Source: Hymenoscyphus infarciens (Eukaryota; Ascomycota; Leotiomycetes; Helotiales; Helotiaceae). Taken from it: a DNA stretch of 64,000 nucleotides. The notes under the pieces are model-generated. The model saw only the letters and a program-made list of their open reading frames with translations. It had not been told where the DNA came from and made no database searches. How positions within the stretch are numbered: the first letter of the stretch is position 1; every line of letters starts with the position of its first letter. Of this stretch, positions 12,456 through 23,356 are shown piece by piece. The stretch is from positions 52,175-116,174 of the forward strand of contig LLCB01000188.1 in NCBI GenBank assembly GCA_001414345.1, read 5' to 3'. The position numbers and the translations under genes were made by a program.

Positions 12456-14155
12456 TCAAGCGGAAAACGGATCAAGGTACGCCCAACGCTGTATACATGG
12501 CCGTGTAGGCCAGACAACCCCACTATCATCATAATCATTTCCCATGACGAATTGCGTAAGCCTTCTTGACATTTCCGCATCGTCTTTGTTGATTTGCGCC
12601 CGAGTCCTCCTGAGACCCGCTCGGGTATGAGCCCAAGGCCAAGCTGTGCTCGCGCTGAAGCGGCACAATCCCTTCTCGCGTAGTTTGGATAACAAGAATG
12701 GGGACAAAATTCGAAAGTAGGCATAAATAATCGTCTTTAGACCCCTCTCTTTGCTCATTTTATTGCGGAAATCAGGTGCCGGTTCATCGCGCCAGGGGCC
12801 AACGAGATAATCTTCCATCTCGACATATAGAGTGAGCATCGGTAGATCAAGGAGCCTGCTCACGAAGTCGATGGTTTGACACCAGTCTCGGTAAGCAGGT
12901 TCGGTTTTGAGGAGGTAGTCGTTATGGAAAGGTGGAAAGACGACATTGACAGTTCTCAGGTAGTTGAGAGCCTCTGATGGCACAACATCCTTCAAAAAAG
13001 TTGATACTTCAAGCCTGGTTGGGGTAGAAGCAACTGGTTCGCAAATATCATGAGTGTTTGGTCCCGTAGGAAGAATAATGAACCGATTTTTAGCGAAGAA
13101 CACAGAGAGGGCTTCTTGTCGGAACCGTTTGCTCACCAGAAATAGAGGTGTTGGAGGAGACCAGCAGCGGCATTTTTGAGAGAAGGCTGCGTGATGACGA
13201 CGACAAAAACATCCTACTGAAATAGGATCGCACTGCCAACAGTTTCGGAACTTGCACGATTGGTGTAGGGTGGGATGGCAATGTCTACTCGAACCATGAT
13301 AATAATCAATAAGGCTATCAGGGCATGATTCTCTGGTGTAATGGAGGTAGAAGTTTCTTTCTGGATTCCATTCTACTTCGCAAAGCGGAGTGACAAGATC
13401 GGTATATTCCAAGATCTGGATCCGGATTTCCCCGGGAAGAGAGAAGTACTGAAAGGCGAGCTCGAAACGATGGTGGGCTATTGCCCGAGTTACTCCTTGC
13501 CGGGCCATGCTTTGCAACTCATGGTCGGGCCGTCGAGCGAGGCGAATGTCACACTCTACCAATTTAGGAAAGTGATGAAGTGGTTCGAGAACACGAGTCG
13601 CCGTTTCAACCCCAACTACATCGCAAATGAAAGGAAGTCGTAGGCTCGAAGGTCTGATGTGAGCTGCGAGATAAGATGCCGCAGTTTGCCATGCTGAAAG
13701 GACGGCTTGGGCCGATGAATCGAGAGGGGTGTTATGCTCTTCATGACATTGGCATGATGAAGAGTCTGCTAGTTCGCAGCATGGCCAATTATCCGCACAT
13801 GTTGTGATATTCAAATGGACCGTGAGATAGGTTAGGAAGGCAATAGACTTTGGTCTCAAGTGTCCTAGAACGTCTAGACTATGAGAGTGAGAGAGTCTAT
13901 GTACCTGACAAGGAAGGAATTCCCACAATACAGCATCTGAGCAACCTCATTATAGATGGCTCGACACGATAGGAGTAAACTGTAGCAAAGGCTGAGAGAG
14001 GGCGAGCCGCGATTAAGATTGATCGGCAGTTTGTAATTGACCCTCTGAGGGACGCCAGAGGCGAGATAGATGCTATAACTGAGGGCTGGCGGAAGGCAGA
14101 AAAATAGTGGAGGGCTTGTTGTGGTTGGCACAGATATCTGAGAAGCAGGCCTCAT
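12456..14155 (-). CDS. Large F-box-like protein, reading frame broken near residue 85-95
   Basis: From ATG at 14155 the first frame encodes an F-box-like start (FFCLPPALSYSIYLASGV) and the block SLLLSCRAIYNEVAQMLY, then runs to a stop at 13874. The second frame is open from before 13928 to 12456 and encodes the rest: IAFLTYLTVHLNI, a second F-box-like helix FSLPGEIRIQILEYTDLV, Cys/His-rich CFCRRHHAAFSQKCRCW, and PPTPLFLVSKRFRQEALSVFFAKNRF. Both halves match one fungal family of unknown function that I recognise by these blocks, so they belong together. The junction lies in a CT-rich tract at about 13880-13915. Either a small indel has broken the gene, or a 26-nt GT-AG stretch (13902-13877 region) is removed, which would be abnormally short for an intron. 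Confidence 0.62.
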
Positions 14156-15830
14156 GATTATTGTTTAGTAGATGGCTCTCGCTTTCCGGCTTGTTGATCG
14201 CGATTTCTGTCGGTGGTGTTGGTGCTGGGAAGGTTGTTTTAATACATAGGCTCTTCTTAGCGGTGAGGCAAGCTTTCGCGCACATGACCCAACCCAACCT
14301 ACAACATCCAACATCATTGTCGCTGCAGGAATTAATTCCCGCCAGCTGCCGCCAGGTTGAGTGGGGATCGCAAGGAAACACAATCCTTCAACAAGGCTTG
14401 GAAAAGCATTCATGGATATGGAAGTAAGGCAACCGAACAATAAAGCACCGGTGTGGTCTCCGGTTTTTTTGGCGGTCCCGATTCATGCTGAAGATGCTGC
14501 ATATTTTAGTTGGGAGGCCTCAACGGATGCCATAGTAACAAACAACCTATATCCTCTTGGCTCTCCCATCGCTGTTTAAGTATCATATACCGGGGAAGTG
14601 TCTCACGGGGTCCGCCCATGTAATACTAACTTCCACTTCCGACGACCAAATTTTTGACCGAAAATAATTCTAGGATTTGTTATCATGAACTTGAGAGCGA
14701 ATACGAAGAAATTTACTTCACGGTCTTCTTATGCAAGATCAAAGCCCTATGGGGAAGTCGGACAAACACTTATTATTCCCACCCGACCCTTCAATTCGTA
14801 ACCTTCTGACCCTGAATGCCATCAGCAACCCCACCAAGTGCCTATTGCAATGCAAGATAGCTTGAACAACATCGATTGGGTTGCACTAAGCATGATTGTA
14901 TTGCCGTCAAGCAAGTGCTCGCGACAGGAAAGTCTAGCGGAATCAGTGTTTTGGGTTTCCCCGCCTGATCTGTTATCCTATCCTGCCTCGACGCTCCTTC
15001 TCCCTCCTACCTCTATTTTAAGGCTATCCCGCCTTCTCCTATTCTTAAATTCTAGCTTTCCTAGCCACTCCTATCCTATAGTACTTGCTTGCCTTTCCTT
15101 GCTAAATAGAGAGGCTAGGATAGGAAGAGTTAGGCTAGTTAATTTCGCTTAAAGCCTAGAAGGCGGCTATAATTTCGCTTAATATCTAGAAGGCGGGTAG
15201 AAAAGAGGGTCTAGGTCCTAATTAGGGGGTTGCCTTCCTAATCCTACTCTAGCCTAGCCTCCTTTTTTTATCTGCCTAGTAGTTAGAGTACCTAGCCTAC
15301 TAAACTTAGCCTAGCCTTGATCCTAATCTAGCCTAGCCTCTCCTATCCTTACCTAGGTGAGTAGCCTATCCTATCCTAAGTACTAGGCTGACTAAGGCGG
15401 GGAAAGCCAAAACACTGAGCGGAATACACCCTCTTAATGACGATATCCCTTTTGCTTCATTGTGTTTTCTTGTTGCATCACATATTATTTCACGAGTTCA
15501 TCAACTTTGCAATATCATATTTCTGGCAAGTGTTGGAATCTTTTGTGACCCAATAATGTACATGCCATAATTCACGTAGTTGGTGTGCCCAAAATGACGT
15601 TGTGCCCAGAGTAACAGTACCAAAAGGCCTATCTCCTCACGTCCGCTCAAATTCCCAAGCTCAATGTCCCTGTTAAATCATCGCGTAACTTCAAGGAGTT
15701 TGAGTATGGAAAGCACTGGCTGTGTTTCATACTTGAAATATCCTCATGCGAAGTTTCCAAACATTATTAGGAACTATTTAGTACATTTTAGCAGGTGTGT
15801 TTCAATTAGGAATAGGTATTATTACCGAAG
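14156..15830. other. Intergenic region holding a MITE
   Basis: Between the divergent start of the F-box-like gene and the 3' end of the repeat-peptide gene. Apart from the transposable element at 14944-15417 no gene is supported. Confidence 0.6.
14944..15417. mobile_element. Non-autonomous hAT-like MITE, 474 bp, with intact TIRs and 8-bp target duplication
   Basis: The left end reads CAGTGTTTTGGGTTTCCCCG and the right end is its reverse complement with one mismatch over 22 bp (14944-14965 against 15396-15417). The element is flanked by a perfect direct repeat AGCGGAAT at 14936-14943 and 15418-15425. An 8-bp target duplication with ends starting CAG is the hAT pattern. Inside are many TAGCCTA / ATCCTA strings on both strands, like the subterminal transposase-binding motifs of hAT elements. 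There is no coding capacity, so it would have been moved in trans. Confidence 0.9.
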
Positions 15831-16177
15831 TCAAGCAGAGTCGTGAGAACCAACAGGCTCAGGCTCCGCTTCACGACGAGCACCACCAAGTGGTCCGGTT
15901 AATTTCTACAACTTTGTGAGATAAAAAATGGTTACAAGATTCGTTAGAAACACTAACCTTAGGCTCCGCATCACGACGAGCACCACCAAGTGGTCCGGTT
16001 AATTTCTACAACTTTGTGAGATTGAAAATGGTTACAAGATTCATTAGAAACACTAACCTTAGGCTCCGCCTCACGACGAGCACCAGGGTGGGGGCCACCG
16101 GCTTCTTTGGTAGTAGGAATGGCAGCGACAATGGCAACACAGAGAATAATGTTGGCAATGATGGTAGAGGGTTTCAT
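15831..16177 (-). CDS. Secreted Kex2-type repeat peptide precursor with one intron per repeat
   Basis: Exons 16177-16058, 16005-15958 and 15905-15831 splice, all in phase 0, to an 80-residue protein. Residues 1 to about 20 (MKPSTIIANIILCVAIVAA) form a signal peptide. Three repeat units follow: EAGGPHPGARREAEPK, KLTGPLGGARRDAEPK and KLTGPLGGARREAEPE, then a short tail. Each has a dibasic RR (Kex2-type site) followed by EA/DA and EP pairs, the dipeptide pattern trimmed by Ste13-type peptidases in alpha-pheromone precursors. Exon junctions bring two lysines together. The two 52-nt introns (16057-16006, 15957-15906) are nearly identical, so the repeat unit is a 100-bp exon-intron module. The likely core is LTGPLGGA; it lacks the Trp/Cys of known alpha-pheromones and the Tyr of ustiloxin-type cores. 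An in-frame upstream ATG at 16462 exists, but the signal peptide favours 16177. Spliced structure is inferred. Confidence 0.8.
15855..16080 (-). repeat. 100-bp tandem exon-intron repeat
   Basis: The stretch AGGCTCCGC-TCACGACGAGC recurs at about 15861, 15961 and 16061, and the sequence between copies (including the whole intron) is nearly identical, with only scattered substitutions. Two full 100-bp units and a partial third, diverged in its second half, make up the repeat part of the peptide gene. Confidence 0.9.
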
Positions 16178-17044
16178 GTTTGGGGCTTGTGATGCGTGGC
16201 GAGTGAAAGGGATTTGTTTTTCGGGAAAGAGTGAAGCGGGATTTTGTTCTCTGTGTTTCGACGATGAGTTGGTATATGCTTGGTTTGATTTTGGAAGAAG
16301 TAACCGGAAGATCCTCGTTGATGAGAGACGGTACCAAAGGAAACTCACGTGGGAACAAGTTGTTTTGGATTGGGAGAGTTGTGAGGTACTTTTCAAGTAA
16401 GGACAGGTTGAAGTTGGAGGTTGTATTGGAAGAAGAGCAAGACGCTGGGAATTTTTAAACACAAAGTCTTCCTAAGCAAGATGAGGCGATGGTCTATTCA
16501 CTGTTGACCTCACTCTTGCTCTCGGCCTTGGCAGCTATTGGTGGCTGAGGATCTAATTTACAAAGAGAACCAATTGGAAGCATAGATAACCAAGATAGTG
16601 GCCTCTTTATGGTGTAAGTTCACCCTCTCGGAAAGAAAGTATTGGCGAGCTGCTGACTCGCTAAATGGCCAAGATTGAGCTCATGATACAAGTTGCTCTT
16701 CTGAGAGTATCATATGCTCTTGCTGATTATACGTATTTGCCACTTCGATGGCAATTCTTGGCTTCACTCAATGGACGGGATTTTACGATAAATTCAATGG
16801 TGTTTCCCAAAATCGTTTGATGTGGAGGTAACTCACGTCAAGCCCTTCTCGGTTTGTACCGTATGCAATATATAGGTAGACTCAAACTGACACCTGGTTT
16901 TTCTAGCTAAATCTTTACACCAAACCCAAACGAGAAGCTTCACAAAACAACATCTAAACAGCGAGCGTTCAATAAGCAATATACAGGTAAAACTCAATTT
17001 GCCCCTCTCTCCTTCCTTTTCCTCTCCTCCAAGATGCTAAGATC
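16178..17044. other. Upstream region of the repeat-peptide gene and 3' flank of nitrate reductase
   Basis: No further gene supported. 16178-16500 should contain the promoter and 5' leader of the minus-strand peptide gene. Confidence 0.5.
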
Positions 17045-19916
17045 TTAGAAGAACAACAAATCTTCATCCTTCCACCCCATCCCATTCAAAAACCCCTTAA
17101 CAGCCTGCTCCAAAGCCCCCGGTCCACAAACAAGCACCAGTTCCTCCCCACCCCCCTCATAACGCCCAACCTCCTTCTCAAGTAACTCCTTCCCAACTCT
17201 TCCTTTGACCCCAGTCCACGTCTCCCCCGGCTTCGTCAAAGCGTGAATTAACCTACACCTCCCCTCCTTCCCCCTGACCAACTCATCCATCTCCTCGCGG
17301 CAAAGAATATCAGCCTCAAGTCTATTCCCATCAAGAACAAGACACCTCGTTTCATCCTGCTGATTCTGCAACACCGCCCTCAAAACTTGGAATATAGGTG
17401 TGATCCCTGAACCGGCGCATATCATGATGAATCTTTTTACGAATCGTGGTTTGGAGGAGATGGTACAGTGGCCGTTGCCTAGGTATTCAAATTTCCCAAT
17501 TGGGCCTTTGAAATCCACAAAGTGACCGATAGGTATCGCATCCAAGGCCTTTGTCATCTTGCCACCCACTCGTTCAATTGTATCAAAATATACTTTGACG
17601 AGGACATCCAAAGTTCCTTTGTCGGTGCCTTCGGATATCGGGGTGTAGGAGCGGATTATTGCTTCTCGGGTGACAGGATCGCGGAGACGCATCATTAGGT
17701 GTTGACCGATTGGTAACCCGATGGTTTGGTCGGCGTGCTCGAGTGTGAATGTGAAGATTCTTGTGTCGGAAGAGATTTCTTTTTTCGAAGAGAGGAGGGC
17801 TTTGGTCCAGACTTTGTTTTGGAGGAAGATTGGTCTGGGTTCTGCTGATTCTGCGTTTGTCGTTTCTCCATCGGCGAGGACTGCACGAGAGGCTTCGTCG
17901 AGGGAACCGATGTGGTGGGTTAGCATCATTGCTTTGGCTGTTTCGGAATCTGTGAAGGGGTTAGCGAAAATTTGTTCAGTGAAAATAGGGAACGTACGAA
18001 TTGCCATGAATTCATCTGTGGCATCTTGACCGGCTGCACCGATGATACTTGTTGCTCCTCCTGGGTGGCCTTCCAAAAATGCAGTTCCATCATAGACTTC
18101 TCCGTTAACGACAAACCAGGGGTTCTTCTCGTCGTCGTGTTTTCGTAACTGGTCAATTGTGATGTTGTTGTCAAGACCATCTTTTGTCATCTTGACTTCT
18201 TCAACTTTCTGTACGACGACCTCTTCCTCGTCTGCTCCTCCCATCTTCTCGCCCCAAAACCCATTTGCCAAATTCCCACCTCTTGCTTTGACCTTCTCCA
18301 TCCAACCTCCGGGAATCAGTGCTGGCTGTGTAGGGTGGTCGAATTTCAGGCAGTCTCCTTCGTTCGTAATCGTGATTCGATACCAAGGGTTGTTCATCAT
18401 GCCTACAATATCTTAGCCGAGAGCTTTCTCTTGGAGGAAGAGTCGGGAGGATGGCACGCCCTCCTAGAGATTGAAAAACAGGACCCCACAGCAGAAGAAT
18501 AGAAATGAGATGCTTACCCAGTACACTCCAGTACATATCCCTTGGCTGAACATTCATACTCTCGTCCATCGCTCTAACCATGACATCGCCTGCCATCGCC
18601 ATATCTTCAATTTTCAAATCGATATCCCAAAAACACCAAGCAAAACAAGTTTCCCTCCAACCCATATCAAGTCTTCCACCATATAACTTCTCATTCTCAT
18701 CTGCAACCTCACGGTAATCGTCTTCATGATATCTGATATTCGCCAAAGCCCACGACTTCCCTTTATCCAACGTAACTTCGACACGAGTGATTCTTCGACC
18801 GCCGCCACCATATGCATACCCCCGAACTTTATACGTCTCCGGACCATCAACCAAACTAACCCGTTCATCGTGCGCTGGATAAGCAGTCGCACTATTGGTA
18901 CTCAAATCATAGATAGCGTACCGTTCATCCGTCCACCACTTCGGCTCATTCGCACTCTGTTCCGGACTAACCATCGTAGGAAGCACGCGATTATCATAAA
19001 TATGATACCAATTATCACTCGGCGCCGCCGTGACAACCACTTTCTTCAACCACTTGACACTTCGACCACCAATCTGGCCTGGAACCACGACTCTCAAAGG
19101 TTTCCCGTGATCTGGTCGTAGCATTTCCCCATTCATTTTGTGAGCAAGCATAATTCCACGATTGGGGTCCATGGCCCAGTTCAGTTTTACGCAGGTACCG
19201 TAGTAGCCGTTGGGTAATTTATCTGCGCCTTCCATGCAGACGTATTTTGCTCCACGCATTGGGCAGGCCCTTCTGATGAGTTCGCCGATGGGAACGCCTG
19301 TCCATAATGCTGTTGATACTCCAGCAGCTCCCCAAGAGAAACCCTTCGATTTCCGGACTTGGTTTTGTTCTTTCCGTCGGTTTCCAGCACAGACAAGAGT
19401 AATTGGAACCGTGATTTGCTCGTGTTCCGCAACAAGCTGTTTCATTGTCATGGTAATCGGCCGCTCAACCAATCCCTCGATTGAGAATTCCCAGTCTGGG
19501 ATGGAGGCATCATCCACCTCCGGTACAGCACCATGATTCCTCACATAAAAAAGTTCCGGCGATGTGAGAAATCCTTCATCGTAAAGCGCACTCAATGGGG
19601 CCTCGACATTGAAAGGGTGGATCCCAGTGAGTCTTATGAGCCGTGGATCTCGAGGAACATGGTTATCAGGAGTTTTAAGGTCTTCCTTGAGAATTTCGGT
19701 AGGAATAGTTGTTGGTGGTGGGAGAGCATAGCGAGGTTGTGATCGAGCATTGCTTTCTCTTCTTGATGCTGGGGCTGATTGATCGGATGTTTCGCTGCCG
19801 CTGTCGATCGATTTTGGTGGTGATGGGGGTAGACGGCCAGGGAGCGGTGAGAATGCAACGCCCTTTATATGGCCTTCGGACAGTTGAGGTAGTTCAGATA
19901 GTGTATCGGTAGACAT
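17045..19916 (-). CDS. niaD: Assimilatory nitrate reductase [NAD(P)H]
   Basis: Cytosolic molybdoenzyme that reduces nitrate to nitrite, the first step of nitrate assimilation. Exons 19916-18518, 18402-17998 and 17949-17045 encode 902 residues, the usual length. The N-terminal molybdopterin domain has the Mo-ligand Cys176 in LVCAGNRRKEQ, followed by the dimerisation domain; a cytochrome b5 domain has the heme ligands HPGG (His579) and His602; the FAD domain has IRSYTPIS; the NAD(P)H domain has GSGITPIFQVLRAV and ends LVCGPGALEQ...LLFF. The second intron (17997-17950) is 48 nt, in frame and without stops, so it is easily missed; splicing restores AIHSETAK and with it the second heme ligand. I chose the start MSTDTLSELPQLSEGH at 19916; the frame is open further upstream, but the extra residues are not NR-like. 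No damage is visible. Confidence 0.96.
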
Positions 19917-20842
19917 GGCTGAGAAGCTATTTAGAGAGTACTCATGTAACAGGATAAGATATTGATTCCAGGGGAGATGAAGGTGTGGGCAGATCAGGGA
20001 TCTCAGTGATATAGATGTACAAAGGTAATGGGATGATAAGGGTTGGGAGAGATGAGTGTGTAGCTTAAGAGCTGATAGAGAGCCAAATAGGAAGAAATGG
20101 TCAGGAGGAAAGAAAGTACGCAAATCTTTAGATGATGAATTATATCCCAACAAGGGTATGGTATGGGTACGGAGAAAAGAATACCACGACTCGTGGGTAA
20201 GCAGAATACAAAGCAAGAAACGTCAATCAACGAGACAAGTCCCGACTCTCAGCCAGCAGTGAGAGATTCGCCAACCGGATATCTGGGTTGCCGCATGCGG
20301 GATGCCGTCTACAGATGGTGCGATGCCAACGAAGGAATTAGAGATCAGCCACTTCCGCGGATCTCTTCGATTCTTCACTAAGGTACTCGAGTAGTTCTAG
20401 CCAGATCAGCCACAGCCACAGCCACAGCCACCAATTGCGGCCAATGCGAGTCTGGGGGGAGAAGAGAAACGTAGGTCAGTGAGAGTCGAGTCGGGCTGAT
20501 AAGGAAATCGAAGCTGATCGGGGGAGGGGCGCTTACTGGTCAATGCACCTCTTTCCTTTTGCGGGACTTTTTCCTTATCGTGAGTCCTCTCAACCTATCA
20601 TTTCTCGCTTCCAACCTTCAGTGACCCGCATTTTATAATTCCAAATGACTTTCACGTCCAGCTTTGAGATGCCTCCATGGAAATACAAATACCTCTCACC
20701 TGCCCGGAAATATCCATGGCCAAGAGAGCGTGGATCCATCGCCCTCTGATCCGGTGAAAGGACTCGACGAGTAGTTCCCATGAAGAAATTTCATCTTTCA
20801 TCTCAAACCCCTTCCCCGACCACCTAGTGAGGATAGAGTGAT
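19917..20842 (-). promoter_or_regulatory. Nitrate reductase promoter region with GATA and NIT4-type sites
   Basis: The AreA/NIT2-type core GATAAG occurs at 19953-19958, 20035-20040 and 20498-20503, and its reverse complement CTTATC at 20574-20579. The palindrome TCCGCGGA, the NIT4-type pathway-specific site, lies at 20354-20361, about 440 bp upstream of the start. Together they fit nitrogen derepression plus nitrate induction. A short (CAGCCA)n-like tract sits at about 20408-20432. Motif occurrence is seen directly; binding is inferred. Confidence 0.65.
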
Positions 20843-21762
20843 TCAGTCAAGCAAAGTTGCATAGACGAACTTCTCCACATCCTCTTTGTCCGGCGAAACA
20901 GGCTTCGAGCAGTTCGTCTCGAGAAAACAATTCCCTCCCAACACCCTCTGTAGATAATATCCCATATCCGTTCTCAAAACCACAGCCGTGCATTTTTTGT
21001 TGGTTGTATGATATTGATTCATACCAATGCATGCTTGTACGCACATTTCCAGGCTGTATGCCCATATTGGAAATATGTTTTGTGACTCGCAATCCATGCC
21101 GCAAGTGACAGCAAAATCATAGGTGGGTGCTGGGCTTGCCGGGTAGTAGGTTGATGTAATATTTTTGTCATTTAGGTTTGGGCAATCGAGAGCTACCGTT
21201 TCATCTGTAGGTGCAACAAATCCAGAGGTAGCTGCAGCCGAAGCGGCTGCGGAAATGGCTGGAGAACTGGCCACCGAAGATGCCGTGGGTGTTGTGGGTG
21301 TCGTGGGGGTTGTCGATGGGCTTCCGGAAGTGGTTGCAGCAGTGAGTATTGTTGTTATCACATGCCTTGTCGATGTAACAGTATTGTTGACGCCAGGACA
21401 TGATATAGGTGCAGGTCCAGGCGATACCGATGATCTGCTTTGGTGTCAGGAAAGGAAAGGAGGATAATCGAAGCAACATACAAGGGTTTTCTTGACCCAA
21501 AGGTAGTTCCGAGAACCACAAGTGCAATCATCGTCAATAAGTTGAACAAGGAAAGTAGAAAAGTTGTTTTCCTTAAACCAAACATAGTTTTCTTTTCTTG
21601 GGGGGTAGCAACTTGAGAGTAATGTTCGGGATAAACATCGATTTTTGCGTGTGGTAAGCCAACTTCAACGCCTTCTCCTATCTTTATAGCTTGAGGTAAG
21701 ATAGTGTCGTCTGGAATTGCTTGTAACCCCTCGGAATCTTTCCGACTAAAATCCATAGGCAT
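20843..21762 (-). CDS. Single-pass membrane protein with Cys-rich ectodomain
   Basis: Exons 21762-21482 and 21434-20843 encode 290 residues. The 47-nt intron (GTATGT...GCAG, with CTGAC before the acceptor) joins the membrane segment to the ectodomain. Residues 1 to about 65 are a polar, presumably cytoplasmic N-terminus (EGLQAIPDDTILP...). A hydrophobic segment (TTFLLSLFNLLTMIALVVLG) follows, then APISCPGVNNTVTS, a Ser/Thr/Pro-rich stem, and a Cys-rich end with VTCGMDCESQNI, CVQACIGMN and GGNCFLETNC, resembling PAN/apple-like modules. Proteins of this design are common and uncharacterised in Leotiomycetes; a cell-surface role is inferred. A second ATG two codons downstream (21756) is an alternative start. 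Confidence 0.75.
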
Positions 21763-23356
21763 TTTTGCTGGACAAGCATGAAAGCAGAAGAAAAGACGCC
21801 ATGCTGGTCCTTGCGCGGGTAGATACTTAAATAATAGATGACCATGCTTTTTGGGATAGAGTGAGTAGTCCTGGCACTGTTTCAGAAATAGGGTCATCCA
21901 GAGTTGGTCTTGCATACGAAGTTCATAATTTCCGAAAAATGGACAAAGGCAGGAATCCGGGGATGGTTGGGTGGGATTCCCAATCCAAGTGTGGCAGAGT
22001 AGCTGACGGTATTTCCCATTTTGGCGGATGCGCGACTCGCTCCCAACCCAAAGAGGTTGCAAGCAAGTCTGACTTCCTGGACACACTTTTCGCACATAAA
22101 ATCTCCCCAGCTATAGGGCAGATGGTTGGAAATTTGGTTGGAACGCGGAGACCCAGAATTCCCCAAATAACATCCATATGAAGTTCTCCTACCTTGTTTG
22201 AGCAGACTATCACTCCCATGGACGAATCCGAAGGAGGGCTTACACCATCCATTGTCAAAAAGAGGTACTATTAGTACTTCAAAGATGTGAACAATAATTC
22301 AAAGGGGATTGGTGACTTTATACTTAAAGAAATAGAGTAGCGAAGTAGTCGGTGCCATCGCACGTCTCATAAGACAACTGGACAATGGACGGAGAACCAA
22401 GGGTATTCTACAAGAGTAGCACAATTCCCAAGGTGGCGTACGCGGTGCAAGAACAGAATGTCGCTGGCCACGAAGTGTCTTTAGAGCAAAAAGGTTTTGG
22501 CTGAGCCTGTTCTTCCATGCAAGTTAGAATTGAAATATGTCTGTGAAAAATAGGAGTTTGAAAATTCGAAGATACTGGAAGGAAAGAGAGGATGTTGGGG
22601 GCTAGAAGTGAACGCTGGATGGGGAATGAGGGTAAATTGAATCACACAGGTGGATGGATACCTTGGGTAAGAAAAGCAACAATGGAAGTGTGGGATAATT
22701 TCATAGTACAGATGGAGCCTCAGAGCCATGAATCAAATAGTTCATTGTTTTGAAGCCAAATTGGACCATCTCTGAGATTGCAGGTGTTGGGGCAAGAAAA
22801 TGAGGGGCTAAGCCAAGGCTGCGAGGGTGCTGCGAGTGTGCTGCGAGGGGTTTGTCAAAACCTGTGTGAAGCCGAACCTTGCAGACCACGTTGGTGACAT
22901 GCAGAACTAGCCCGAAGAAATCGGAAAAAGAAGTTTCTATCCATGGTGAAGTTCATCTAAAAGATGAAAGATGAAAGATGATGAGAAAGGACGAGGTGAC
23001 CATCGGAGGGAGCGGACCAATGTTGATCCGGGTCTCGCTGCTTGTACTAGCGCATTGTACGTCTAATTGATAGAAGCTCAATCTTTCAATACAAAGCTTC
23101 CAAAAACGCTGGCATCGAAAGCAAGGGACGTAGTTTCCATACCTCATCCTCCAAACCAAAAAGCAAGCAGACGACCCGACCCATTCTGAGCCCTCTCAGC
23201 AAATTCAGATGCATTTCATTGCCTCTGCGCCGTCATACTTTCACCGGACCTTAATGCGTCCTTGAAATCACGAATGTGGGGGCACGAGGAAATTCAAGAG
23301 ACACCAAACTTCTTTGATACTCACCGTCACGCCGACATAGGCGCAGAAGGATCCTC
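21763..23356. other. Intergenic region upstream of UPF2
   Basis: No supported gene. Short imperfect repeats are present (AAGATGA near 22960, TGCTGCGAG near 22830). Open frames between 21860 and 23250 on both strands have no recognisable domain or conserved block. Confidence 0.55.

Noticed and set aside
15971..16462. 163-residue unspliced reading of the repeat-peptide locus
   Set aside because: It places the signal peptide in the middle of the protein and reads the second repeat in the wrong frame; the spliced 80-residue form keeps all repeats in frame.
19917..20216. 100-residue N-terminal extension of nitrate reductase
   Set aside because: The extra residues are not nitrate-reductase-like and the usual acidic/Pro-rich N-terminus begins at the ATG at 19916; the extension lies in the promoter/leader.
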